Shown here in pieces: positions 56,220 to 64,000 of a DNA stretch of 64,000 bases. The stretch spans positions 806,001-870,000 of the forward strand of contig NC_016078.1 in assembly GCF_000230555.1 (NCBI RefSeq), given 5' to 3'. The notes below the pieces were generated by a model, which worked only from the letters and a program-made list of their open reading frames with translations, had not been told where the DNA came from and made no database searches. Position 1 is the first letter of the stretch. The number at the start of each line of letters is the position of its first letter. This DNA comes from Pelagibacterium halotolerans B2. GTDB lineage: Bacteria; Pseudomonadota; Alphaproteobacteria; Rhizobiales; Devosiaceae. Made by a program: the position numbers and the translations under genes.

Positions 56220-57806
56220 ATGACCAAAGAACGCCTCTACCTTTTCGACACGACCCTGCGCGACGGGGCTCAGACGACCGGCATCGAATTCTCGCTCGAG
56301 GACAAGATTGCCATCGCCCGGCTTCTGGACGGGTTGGGCGTGGACTATGTCGAGGGAGGCTATCCCGGGGCAAATGTCGTCGATACCGCGTTCTTTTCGC
56401 AAAGCCGCACAAAGGCGGCCCAGTTCGTCGCCTTTGGGATGACCAAACGGGCAGGGCGGTCGGTCGAAAACGACCCGGGCATCGCCGATCTGATAAATTC
56501 CAGCGCGGATGCCGTCTGCTACGTTTCCAAGGCCTGGGACCATCAGGTCAAGCTGGCGCTGGGAATATCAACGAAGGAAAATCTCAAGAGTCTTGCCGAA
56601 AGCGTGCGGGCCGCCATCGATGCCGGCAAGGAGGCCTTTGTCGATTGCGAGCACTTCTTTGACGGTTACAAGGCCAATCGCACCTATGCGCTCGATTGCG
56701 TTAAAACGGCTCTCGAAGCCGGCGCACGCTGGATCGTCCTGTGTGACACCAATGGTGGCACCATGCCCTCTGAGATCGAAGAGATCGTAACGGACGTGAT
56801 AAGCCTTGCCCCGGGCGACAGACTGGGCATCCATGCCCATGACGATACTGGGCAGGCCGTGGCCAACTCGCTGGCAGCGGTCAGGGCCGGCGTGCGCCAG
56901 ATCCAGGGGACACTCAATGGCTTGGGCGAGCGGTGCGGCAACGCCAATCTGGTTACGCTGATTCCCTCGCTGGTGCTCAAGCCGGTGTTTGCCGAGCGCT
57001 TCGAAACCGGTGTCACGGCTGAAAGGCTGGAAACGCTGACCCATGTCTCCCGAGCCTTCGATGAAATCCTCAATCGTGGCCCTAACAGGCAGGCGCCTTA
57101 CGTGGGTGCTTCTGCTTTCGCCACAAAGGCGGGTATCCACGCATCTGCTATCGCCAAAGACCCGGCGACCTATGAGCACGTGAAGCCCGAAAGCGTCGGC
57201 AATGAGCGGTTGATCATGGTGTCCCAGCAGGCCGGAAAATCAAATCTGCTCACCACCCTCAAGCGCTTCGGCATTGAAATGGCCAAGGACGATACGCGGC
57301 TCGACAAGTTGCTGCGGCAGGTCAAGGAGCGCGAGGCACGCGGCTATTCCTATGACGGGGCGGAAGCCTCATTTTTCATGCTTGCGCACAAGATGTTGGG
57401 AACGTTGCCGAAATTCTTTGATGTGACTAGCTATCGCACGGCCATCGAACGCCGCCACAACGCCAAGGGTGAAATGGTCACGGTCTGTGAGGCGGTGGTC
57501 AAGATCGACGTCGACGGTGAAATCCTCATGTCCGTCGCGGAGGGAAACGGTCCCATCAACGCACTCGATCTGGCCATGCGCAAAGATCTTGGGAAGTATT
57601 CGGACAGAATCGACGATCTCGAACTTGTTGATTTCAAAGTGCGTATCCTGGACGGCGGCACGGGCGCGGTCACCCGTGTACTGATCGAAAGCCGGGACGA
57701 TAGCGGGGAGCGTTGGTTCACCGTGGGGGTGTCGCCCAATATCATTGATGCCTCCTTCGAGGCCCTGTATGAGTCGTTCACCTATAAGTTGATGAAGACG
57801 GCCTAG
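56220..57806 (+). CDS. cimA: (R)-citramalate synthase
   Basis: The product is 528 aa. FDTTLRDGAQTTG near residue 9 and HAHDDTGQAVANS near 203 are the DRE-TIM signatures of the isopropylmalate/homocitrate synthase group; KAGIHASA near 305 and the C-terminal LeuA-type regulatory domain are complete. The length and EGGYPGAN motif fit CimA rather than LeuA. It condenses acetyl-CoA and pyruvate toward 2-oxobutyrate and isoleucine. It starts 25 bp after the VOC gene, closing the cysS run. An upstream in-frame extension is rejected. Confidence 0.92.
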   Translation: MTKERLYLFDTTLRDGAQTTGIEFSLEDKIAIARLLDGLGVDYVEGGYPGANVVDTAFFSQSRTKAAQFVAFGMTKRAGRSVENDPGIADLINSSADAVCYVSKAWDHQVKLALGISTKENLKSLAESVRAAIDAGKEAFVDCEHFFDGYKANRTYALDCVKTALEAGARWIVLCDTNGGTMPSEIEEIVTDVISLAPGDRLGIHAHDDTGQAVANSLAAVRAGVRQIQGTLNGLGERCGNANLVTLIPSLVLKPVFAERFETGVTAERLETLTHVSRAFDEILNRGPNRQAPYVGASAFATKAGIHASAIAKDPATYEHVKPESVGNERLIMVSQQAGKSNLLTTLKRFGIEMAKDDTRLDKLLRQVKEREARGYSYDGAEASFFMLAHKMLGTLPKFFDVTSYRTAIERRHNAKGEMVTVCEAVVKIDVDGEILMSVAEGNGPINALDLAMRKDLGKYSDRIDDLELVDFKVRILDGGTGAVTRVLIESRDDSGERWFTVGVSPNIIDASFEALYESFTYKLMKTA

Positions 57807-57891
57807 CCGTTATAGTTCAAAAGACTGTTTCGAATACGCGAATCGCAGACATGGCCGATGCGGCGGCCGGGAAACATTTACGGAGGCTCAA

Positions 57892-60024
57892 CTGGCCGGT
57901 CCCATTTCTCCCATCGTTCTCGCAGTCGGCGCCGCCGCAGCGACGGTCGTCGTCACAATAGGCGTCATTGCCGGTCCCGGTACGATTGCCTGTGTGCAGC
58001 GCGGCGATTTTCCGATTTGCATGAACGAGACATTCTTTGGCGGATCGGCTGCCGCGACCGGTGATGAGGAGACGGTGCAGGAACTCGCGAGTACCTCGGG
58101 CGATGAAAGCTCGGCCTCCCTGGACGCCGCTACCGGTGAAACGGCAGAGATGGTCGGAAGCGAAGAGACGGCGACGAGTGTTTCCGAGGCCGTAATGCCT
58201 GCCTTCGGCCTCGTGCGGGTCGAGCCCGACGGCTCGGCTGTGATTGCGGGTAGCGCGACGCCATCCGGCGAAGTCCGCATTTTTGCCAATGACGACCAGA
58301 TCGGTGCCGAGACGGCTCAGGCTTCGGGCGATTTTGCCTTCGTGACCGACGCTCCGCTGCCGACCGGTGGTGTCGAACTTCGCATCCTCGACGTTGAAAC
58401 AGACCGGTTCGCCGACACCTCCGTCGTTGTGGTCGTTCAGGACGACAGGACCAGTGAACCGCTGGTGATTGCATCAGCGCCCGGCGAGGCCAGCGAGATA
58501 TTGCAAGGTCTCGATGGTCGTGATGCTGCCGCCGCAACTGTTGATGAGGACGCGTCGGAAGACGCCGCGTCCGAGGCAGCGTCGGAAAATTTGGCCATCG
58601 CTGAAGCCGAAATAGCAGATCCCGTGATCGACCAACCGGACGACAACCCGGCGGCACCGGAAGTTATGCTCCCTGTTGAAGAGGAGCCGGAGAGCCAGGT
58701 GCCGCCTGCAGATGTAGCGGAGGATGAACAGACGGTTGCAGCCTCCGAGGACGAGGCAGAAAGCCCGGCCGTCGCCAGAGAGGAGCAGGTGGCGAGTGAC
58801 GCCGACGACGCGCCGGAAGCGGAGGCAGGCAGCGTCCAGGAACCTGTCTCAACGCAAGCGCTCGATGCTGCGCAGCAGGACGACGAGCTCATTGGGGAAC
58901 AGCCAGCTCCCTCGTTGGTCAACCCGTCCGCGAACATGGAGCAAGAGGTTGCCGAGCCCGTCGCACCGGAAGACGGTCTTTCCGAAGACGAAAGCGACGG
59001 CGTAGAGGATATTGAGGTTGCGGACAGCGGGCCGGTGGAGAGCCCGGTGCAGACCGTGCCTGCCGATAATGAACGCTCACCTGCCGCTACCATTGATGCT
59101 GCCGACGAGCCTGCCGATGCCTCAGCGGCCGTCCTCGATCCGGACCCGGCAGTAGATCTGCCGGATAGTTCCACTGCCGACGCCGTGCAGCCTGCGCAGA
59201 ACAGCGAAAACTCTGTCGCCGCGGCTCCACAGCAGGCATTTTCGGCACCCACAATAGACGCTGTCGAAATCGATGGTGACCGTAATTTCTTTGCCGGTGC
59301 GGGCGAAGATGGGCTGAGCGTTCGCCTTTACGTCGATAACGCCGTGGTCGGTTCGACCGAAGTCAGTGATGGCCGGTGGCTGATTGAAGCAATTGATGTG
59401 CTCGATCAGGAAAGCCAGCGCATCCGTATCGATATGCTGGCGCCTGACGGAACGGTTGTCGGTCGCGCCGAGGTCGATTTCATCCTCGAACTGCCCGCTT
59501 CCGTTGATGACGACATCGTTGTGGCCGAACAGGGAGAAGTGCAGGCTGATAGCACCGCCCCAGCGCCGGATCAGCAAGCGGAGGTGCCGTCAGGCGCGGA
59601 TGCAGATGCGCCTGTTGCTTCGGCGCCGGCCGCACCGGACGTAGCCGAGCCAGTGCCAGCCGCCGATCCTTTGGAGAGCGTCGAGCCCGCCGAAGCTTTC
59701 GAACCGGCCGAGGTCGCCGAAGTACCCGATGCCGCTGAGCCCGCTGAGCCCGCCGAGGCCGTCGATCCAGCCATTCCGACGCTGGTTGGTGTTAGCGACG
59801 GGAATCGTACGGCGACGGGCCTGGCAATTATCCGGCAGGGCGATAATTTGTGGACAATAGCGCGCCGGGTCTATGGGGAGGGCATCCGCTACACCCAGAT
59901 ATTCGAGGCTAACAACGACCAGATTCGGGATCCGGACCTTATCTATCCGGGCCAGGTCTTTGATCTTCCGGGCACTGACGAAGTGATCGGTGACGACGGG
60001 GAACAATCTGCATCGCAGCAGTGA
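57892..60024 (+). CDS. Membrane-anchored acidic LysM-domain protein, CTG start
   Basis: The frame from 57892 encodes 710 aa. A perfect GGAGG at 57882-57886 stands five bases before a CTG, and the following 30 residues form one hydrophobic segment (LAVGAAAATVVVTIGVIAG). A GTG start at 57994 would remove that segment and has no site, so CTG is preferred. Two Ig-like/bacterial adhesion-type segments (near 75 to 150 and 460 to 545) flank long Glu/Ala/Asp/Pro-rich disordered stretches. The last 65 residues contain a LysM domain (GDNLWTIARRVYGEG) that binds peptidoglycan. It probably links the inner membrane to the wall. Alphaproteobacterial relatives usually have this order; the acidic linkers vary. 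Confidence 0.82.
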   Translation: MAGPISPIVLAVGAAAATVVVTIGVIAGPGTIACVQRGDFPICMNETFFGGSAAATGDEETVQELASTSGDESSASLDAATGETAEMVGSEETATSVSEAVMPAFGLVRVEPDGSAVIAGSATPSGEVRIFANDDQIGAETAQASGDFAFVTDAPLPTGGVELRILDVETDRFADTSVVVVVQDDRTSEPLVIASAPGEASEILQGLDGRDAAAATVDEDASEDAASEAASENLAIAEAEIADPVIDQPDDNPAAPEVMLPVEEEPESQVPPADVAEDEQTVAASEDEAESPAVAREEQVASDADDAPEAEAGSVQEPVSTQALDAAQQDDELIGEQPAPSLVNPSANMEQEVAEPVAPEDGLSEDESDGVEDIEVADSGPVESPVQTVPADNERSPAATIDAADEPADASAAVLDPDPAVDLPDSSTADAVQPAQNSENSVAAAPQQAFSAPTIDAVEIDGDRNFFAGAGEDGLSVRLYVDNAVVGSTEVSDGRWLIEAIDVLDQESQRIRIDMLAPDGTVVGRAEVDFILELPASVDDDIVVAEQGEVQADSTAPAPDQQAEVPSGADADAPVASAPAAPDVAEPVPAADPLESVEPAEAFEPAEVAEVPDAAEPAEPAEAVDPAIPTLVGVSDGNRTATGLAIIRQGDNLWTIARRVYGEGIRYTQIFEANNDQIRDPDLIYPGQVFDLPGTDEVIGDDGEQSASQQ

Positions 60025-60091
60025 GACATGCGCAAACGCTGTTCTCATCCTGAAGCAATGGGTCATCTTGCGTCGCCGATGATTTTTCTTT

Positions 60092-60107
60092 ATCGTTAAA
60101 TGACGAT
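60092..60107. promoter_or_regulatory. Candidate ArsR operator
   Basis: ATCGT-TAAATG-ACGAT is an inverted repeat 14 bp before the preferred ArsR start, where these repressors usually bind their own promoter. Confidence 0.35.
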
Positions 60108-60120
60108 GGAAGTCGCTCCA

Positions 60121-60447
60121 ATGCATGAAGACGATATCGCGGTATTGATGCGAGCCTTGGGGCATCCCGTGCGGCTGGAGATTTTGCGCATCCTGGCGCA
60201 GCGTGCCGAAAATTGCTGCTGCAACGACGTCACCGACTGTCTTTCGCTGGCGCAGAGTACGGTCTCCCAACATCTCAAGGTGTTGCTTGACGCCGGAGTA
60301 ATCGAGCGGCGAGCGCAGGGGACCCGTAACAATTATTGCGTCCGGACGGACAGGCTCGCTGCGTTCAACCGCGCGGTGGGCGACTACGTATCGGGGCTGG
60401 ATGTGTCGGGTCAACACTGCGAGCGCCAGCCGGCCCGGGCCTCCTGA
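60121..60447 (+). CDS. ArsR/SmtB-family repressor, cysteine rich
   Basis: The product is 108 aa from the ATG at 60121, which has GGAAG upstream and gives the family N-terminus (MHEDDIAVLMRALGHPVRLE); an ATG at 60100 is an alternative. The winged helix-turn-helix contains AENCCCNDVTDCLSLAQSTV, with four Cys around the start of the recognition helix, the same region as the ELCVCD metal site of ArsR. It may sense a thiophilic metal(loid) or a thiol oxidant. It is followed 52 bp later by an Atm1-type exporter. Confidence 0.88.
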   Translation: MHEDDIAVLMRALGHPVRLEILRILAQRAENCCCNDVTDCLSLAQSTVSQHLKVLLDAGVIERRAQGTRNNYCVRTDRLAAFNRAVGDYVSGLDVSGQHCERQPARAS

Positions 60448-60499
60448 GCCTGCTTTTGGGCGGTTCATCGCCGTTCCTCCTTTCTACCGGAGTTTTTTG

Positions 60500-62392
60500 A
60501 TGGCCAAGGCGCCCCGATCAACCGTCAGCGCCGACGAAGGCGCTTTGCTTTCCACGGTCCGCAACCTTTGGGACTACATGTGGCCCTCCGATCGGCCCGA
60601 CCTGCGGATGCGGGCCGTGCTCGCAATCGGTGCTCTGTTGCTGGCAAAGGTGGCCAGTACGCTGGTGCCGTTTGCCTATAAGGGCATCATAGATTCACTT
60701 GGCGCTTCCGGACCCGATGCTACGGTATTGCTCGGCCTCTCCGTGCCCATCGTTCTTGTTGTCGCCTATGGCATCGGCCAGATCGTCGATACCGGCTTTC
60801 AGCAATTGCGGGACATTCTCTTTGCCTCGGTGGGGCAGAATGCCGTGCGCCAACTGGCTTATCGCACCTTCACGCATGTGCATCGCCTGTCGCTGCGCTT
60901 TCATTTGCAACGCAAGACGGGCGGGCTGAGCCGGGTCATTGAGCGGGGCACCAAGGGGATCGAAACCATCGTGCGGTTCACGATGCTCAACACAGCGCCG
61001 ACCCTCGTCGAGTTCGTGATCGTTGGTGTCATTTTCGCTTGGCTGTTTGGTATCGCCTATGTGCTGGTTCTCGCCGCCGTCGTCGTTCTCTATATGATAT
61101 TCACTGTACAGGCTTCCAATTGGCGCATCGCCATTCGCCGTGACATGAATGAAAGCGATACCGACGCCAACGCCAAGGCGATCGATAGCCTGCTCAATTT
61201 CGAGACCGTAAAATACTTCGGCAATGAGGACCTCGAAGCAAACCGCTTCGACAAGGCCATGTCCGGTTATGAACGGGCGGCCATTCGCATCTGGACATCG
61301 CTGGGCTGGCTCAATTTCGGACAGGGGGTCATTTTCTGGTCAGGCATGATTGTCCTCTCGGTCATGTCCGCCCTGGCCGTCATGCGTGGCGAATTGACTG
61401 TTGGCGACTTTGTCCTGCTCAACACCTTCATGATGCAGATTTACAGGCCGCTCAACCAGATCGGCTTTGTCTATCGTGAGATACGACAGGGGCTGGCCGA
61501 TATCGAAGCGATGTTCCGGCTTCTCGATCAGAACCCAGAGATCGAAGACAAGCCGGACGCAGGTCATCTGGGAATCAGTGGACCGGTTCTTTCCTTTCAC
61601 GACGTCTATTTTCATTACGATCCGGATCGCCCGATCCTCAGGGGCGTGAGTTTTGAGGTGCCGGCAGGCAAAACGATAGCTGTCGTAGGACCGTCGGGCG
61701 CGGGAAAGTCGACGATTTCGCGGCTGATCTACCGCTTCTATGACGTGATTTCCGGCCAGGTATCGATCGATGGCAAGGACGTCCGGGATGTGACACAAGC
61801 CTCGCTGCGAGCCGCCATCGGCATGGTGCCCCAGGACACCGTGCTGTTTAACGATACAATTGCCTACAACATCCGTTATGGCCGCCCTGACGCTACTGAT
61901 GCCGAGGTCAGGGATGCCGCGAGGATGGCGCAGATCGGCGATTTCATTGAAAGCCTGCCCCATGGCTATGAGACGCAGGTCGGGGAGCGCGGGCTCAAGC
62001 TTTCGGGCGGAGAAAAACAGCGCGTGGCGATTGCCCGCACCATTCTCAAGGCACCACCCATATTGATCCTCGACGAGGCGACATCGGCGCTCGATACCCA
62101 CACCGAGCGTGAAATCCAGTCGGCGCTCGATACGGTTGCCCGTGGCCGCACCACGCTGGTCATCGCGCATCGGCTATCAACCGTGGTCGACGCCGATGAG
62201 ATCATAGTGCTCCGCGACGGTGTGATCGCCGAGCGGGGAAGGCACAACGACCTTCTGGCCAGCAATGGGCTTTACGCCCAGATGTGGAACCGCCAACGCG
62301 AGGCCGCCGAGGCAAGCGAGCGCCTCAGAGCGGCCCAGGAAGACCCTGAAGGGTTTGTAATACGCAAGCCCGCCGAACAACCGGCAGAATAA
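60500..62392 (+). CDS. ABC transporter, Atm1/ABCB7-type permease-ATPase
   Basis: The product is 630 aa. Six membrane helices span residues 40 to 310 and contain the FHLQRKTGGLSRVIERGTKG segment typical of Atm1/HMT1 exporters. The ATPase has Walker A GPSGAGKS near 398, LSGGEKQR near 500 and ILDEATSALD near 522. Bacterial Atm1 relatives export glutathione-metal conjugates and oxidised glutathione. The Cys-rich ArsR upstream supports a metal or thiol stress role. A bidirectional terminator follows immediately. Confidence 0.92.
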   Translation: MAKAPRSTVSADEGALLSTVRNLWDYMWPSDRPDLRMRAVLAIGALLLAKVASTLVPFAYKGIIDSLGASGPDATVLLGLSVPIVLVVAYGIGQIVDTGFQQLRDILFASVGQNAVRQLAYRTFTHVHRLSLRFHLQRKTGGLSRVIERGTKGIETIVRFTMLNTAPTLVEFVIVGVIFAWLFGIAYVLVLAAVVVLYMIFTVQASNWRIAIRRDMNESDTDANAKAIDSLLNFETVKYFGNEDLEANRFDKAMSGYERAAIRIWTSLGWLNFGQGVIFWSGMIVLSVMSALAVMRGELTVGDFVLLNTFMMQIYRPLNQIGFVYREIRQGLADIEAMFRLLDQNPEIEDKPDAGHLGISGPVLSFHDVYFHYDPDRPILRGVSFEVPAGKTIAVVGPSGAGKSTISRLIYRFYDVISGQVSIDGKDVRDVTQASLRAAIGMVPQDTVLFNDTIAYNIRYGRPDATDAEVRDAARMAQIGDFIESLPHGYETQVGERGLKLSGGEKQRVAIARTILKAPPILILDEATSALDTHTEREIQSALDTVARGRTTLVIAHRLSTVVDADEIIVLRDGVIAERGRHNDLLASNGLYAQMWNRQREAAEASERLRAAQEDPEGFVIRKPAEQPAE

Positions 62393-62422
62393 AAAAGGCC
62401 CCGCATTGACGGGGCCTTTTTT
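62391..62422. terminator. Bidirectional Rho-independent terminator
   Basis: The stem AAAAAAGGCCCC/GGGGCCTTTTTT with a GCATTGAC loop serves the exporter and, with its A-run, the convergent RND gene. Confidence 0.9.
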
Positions 62423-64000
62423 CTATTCGGCTGCAGGTCTGCGGGAAAGAACCGTTACGCCATTTTCATTGCGCTCTATAAGTTCTGTATCCTTGGTCAC
62501 TATATGCTTCCGGGCCGTATCGTCCCCTGCCACTTCAACGGCCATGCCGTCAAAGCCGGAGGGTGCGGCTTCCTCGGCGCGCCGCCCGCGAACCCAGTTG
62601 AACACGCTGGCGACCTGGCTCTTGATGACCTTTGGTGCGGTAATCATCACCGGAACCATGATGAGGGTCAGGGCGGTCGAAAAGAACAGCCCGCTCACCA
62701 GAGCGGCAGACAGGTGAATAAACCAGGACCCGGCAATGCCACCGACGACGATCTCGCGCCGAAGGAAGTCGAATTCGATATTGGCCCACATGGGAATAAC
62801 GCCGAGAGCGGTCAGGAATGCGGTGAGCAGAACCGGGCGCACGCGTTGCGCTGCCGTGAGCAACATTGCGGTCACGGGCTCGACCTGCTGATGACGGTTG
62901 TACTCGTTGTAGGTATCGATCAGAACGATGCCGTTCTTGACCACGATACCGGCGAGCGCCACCACCCCCAGCCCCGTCATGATGGCCGAAAAGCTCATGC
63001 CCGTAGCCAACATGCCGAGCAGAACACCTGCAACGGACATGAACACCGTCGAGAGCGTCACGAACACCTGGTAGAAGCTGTTGTATTCGAGCAGCAGGAT
63101 CAGGAAGATCAGAAACACAGCCGCACCGAACGCCTGTCCGATGAATGCGTTGGCATCGCCCATCTGCTCTTCGGCGCCACCGAAAGCAAAGGTAACGCCG
63201 TCGGGCCATTCCTGCCCATCCAGCCAGGCCTGCAATTCGGCTACCCGCGTGGCCGGGTAAACACCTTCGGGCAGATTGACCAGATTGGCCGCAATCGGCA
63301 TGACATAGACCTGATTGCGACGCTCGATATTTGCAACCCTGGGCACGGCCTGCCGCTCGATAAAGTTCGAGACCGGCACCATGCCTTCGGAGGTCGCAAT
63401 GCGCATGGAATCGAGCGCGTCAAGCGTGCGTTCGTCCTGTGGAAGGCGAACCTTGATGTCGAGTTCGTCTCCTGTCTGTTGATCGCGATAGGTGCCGAGA
63501 TCGACGCCTGACGTCACCAACTGCACATAGGGTGCCAGTTCACGGACACCGATGCCGTATCTGGCCGCCTCGAGGCGATCAACGGTAACCTGCCAGTCGA
63601 TACCGGGCGAGGGACGGCCGTCCTCGATATCTGCGGTATTGGGCAACTCATCCTCGAGATACTCTCGGATGCGGGCAACCGTGGGCGCCAGGGTGTCGTA
63701 GTTGGTACTCTCAACGCGCATGTTGATGTCCTTGCCGGCAGGCGGACCGCTCTCGGTGGCGAGAACCTGAACCTGCAGGCCGGAAATATCGGCAACGCGT
63801 TGACGGATATCGGTAAAGATTTCCTCGGCCTTGACCCGGTTGTTGTAGTCGATGAGTTGGAGCTGGAAATTGCCGATCGTATCGGGAGGCATCGTGCCCA
63901 TGGCGCCCGTGGTGCCGAACTGCATGATGATGTCCCGGATACCGTGGACCTGCATCAGTTCGTCTTCGACCTCGACGAGCATGTCGCGAACCTCTTCGGG
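62423..64000 (-). CDS. RND-family efflux pump, C-terminal part (5' end outside window)
   Basis: The frame stays open to the last base of the window; 525 residues are seen. They cover the periplasmic PC/DC subdomains and membrane helices 7 to 12 (GQAFGAAVFLIFLILLLEYNSFYQV near residue 290 from the visible start, then GLGVVALAGIVVKNGIVLIDTYN). This matches hydrophobe/amphiphile exporters of the AcrB group. The C-terminal tail of about 70 residues after the last helix is charged. It has no sequence link to the RND remnant at 25954 beyond family membership. Confidence 0.9.
   Translation of the reverse strand, partial: PEEVRDMLVEVEDELMQVHGIRDIIMQFGTTGAMGTMPPDTIGNFQLQLIDYNNRVKAEEIFTDIRQRVADISGLQVQVLATESGPPAGKDINMRVESTNYDTLAPTVARIREYLEDELPNTADIEDGRPSPGIDWQVTVDRLEAARYGIGVRELAPYVQLVTSGVDLGTYRDQQTGDELDIKVRLPQDERTLDALDSMRIATSEGMVPVSNFIERQAVPRVANIERRNQVYVMPIAANLVNLPEGVYPATRVAELQAWLDGQEWPDGVTFAFGGAEEQMGDANAFIGQAFGAAVFLIFLILLLEYNSFYQVFVTLSTVFMSVAGVLLGMLATGMSFSAIMTGLGVVALAGIVVKNGIVLIDTYNEYNRHQQVEPVTAMLLTAAQRVRPVLLTAFLTALGVIPMWANIEFDFLRREIVVGGIAGSWFIHLSAALVSGLFFSTALTLIMVPVMITAPKVIKSQVASVFNWVRGRRAEEAAPSGFDGMAVEVAGDDTARKHIVTKDTELIERNENGVTVLSRRPAAE

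Noticed and set aside
1..64000. CRISPR arrays, tRNA or rRNA genes
   Set aside because: No regularly spaced repeats were seen and I recognised no cloverleaf or rRNA sequence in the intergenic regions. A tRNA scan was not possible by eye with certainty.

Overview
The window looks like a chromosome segment of an alphaproteobacterium of the order Hyphomicrobiales (Rhizobiales). The evidence is a high-GC coding style, a DUF2865-type secreted protein, class II DAHP synthase, a second-type (about 440 aa) glutamyl-tRNA synthetase, a cysS-cimA cluster, and a short palindromic intergenic element of the kind scattered through Rhizobiales genomes. A Devosia/Pelagibacterium-like host is my guess, not something the sequence proves.

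Positions 1-28,500 are accessory and mostly catabolic. The left module (1-12,069) has a flavin monooxygenase cut by the window edge, an M19 dipeptidase-like protein, an M81 (MlrC-like) hydrolase, and a divergently regulated operon dppA-dppB-dppC-dppDF-atzF with its own LysR regulator. The right module (12,426-25,834) is the most interesting part. It contains a leftward, fully translationally coupled five-gene operon (questin-oxidase-like protein, AtzB-like amidohydrolase, AtzC-like amidohydrolase, flavin reductase, second AtzC-like amidohydrolase). Divergent to it lie a nitrate/sulfonate/taurine-type ABC importer, a luciferase-like monooxygenase, a LysR regulator and a second flavin monooxygenase. 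Five copies of an inverted repeat CGTTGC-N5/7-GCAACG sit in exactly the three control regions of this module, so it is probably one LysR-controlled regulon for uptake, oxygenation and hydrolytic deamination of a nitrogen-containing (perhaps heterocyclic) compound.

The accessory block ends at dusA (28,876), a known integration target of tyrosine-recombinase islands. A 38-nt copy of the dusA 5' end (33/38 identical) lies at 3,743, and a frameshifted PrtN/pyocin-activator-like gene sits directly upstream of dusA. Next to them are a deletion-fused efflux pseudogene and the Rhizobiales-type repeat. Together these suggest the 25 kb between the two dusA sequences is a decayed dusA-integrated island, or one of several in tandem; no integrase is visible.

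From 28,876 to the end the content is housekeeping: dusA, a methyltransferase, LysR, a retropepsin-like protease, cobS/cobT, a GST, a sensor kinase, Lrp, moaA, rpiA, a DUF2059 protein, gor, aroG, an outer-membrane beta-barrel protein, nadE-gltX, a DUF2865 protein, an FAH-family hydrolase, TetR plus a two-gene drug-type ABC exporter, a cysS-GFA-GFA-GFA-VOC-cimA run, a LysM protein, ArsR plus an Atm1-type exporter, and the C-terminal part of an RND pump running off the right edge. One complete IS5-family element (43,725-44,584) is inserted exactly after the stop codon of the beta-barrel gene. I saw no tRNA, rRNA or CRISPR array.
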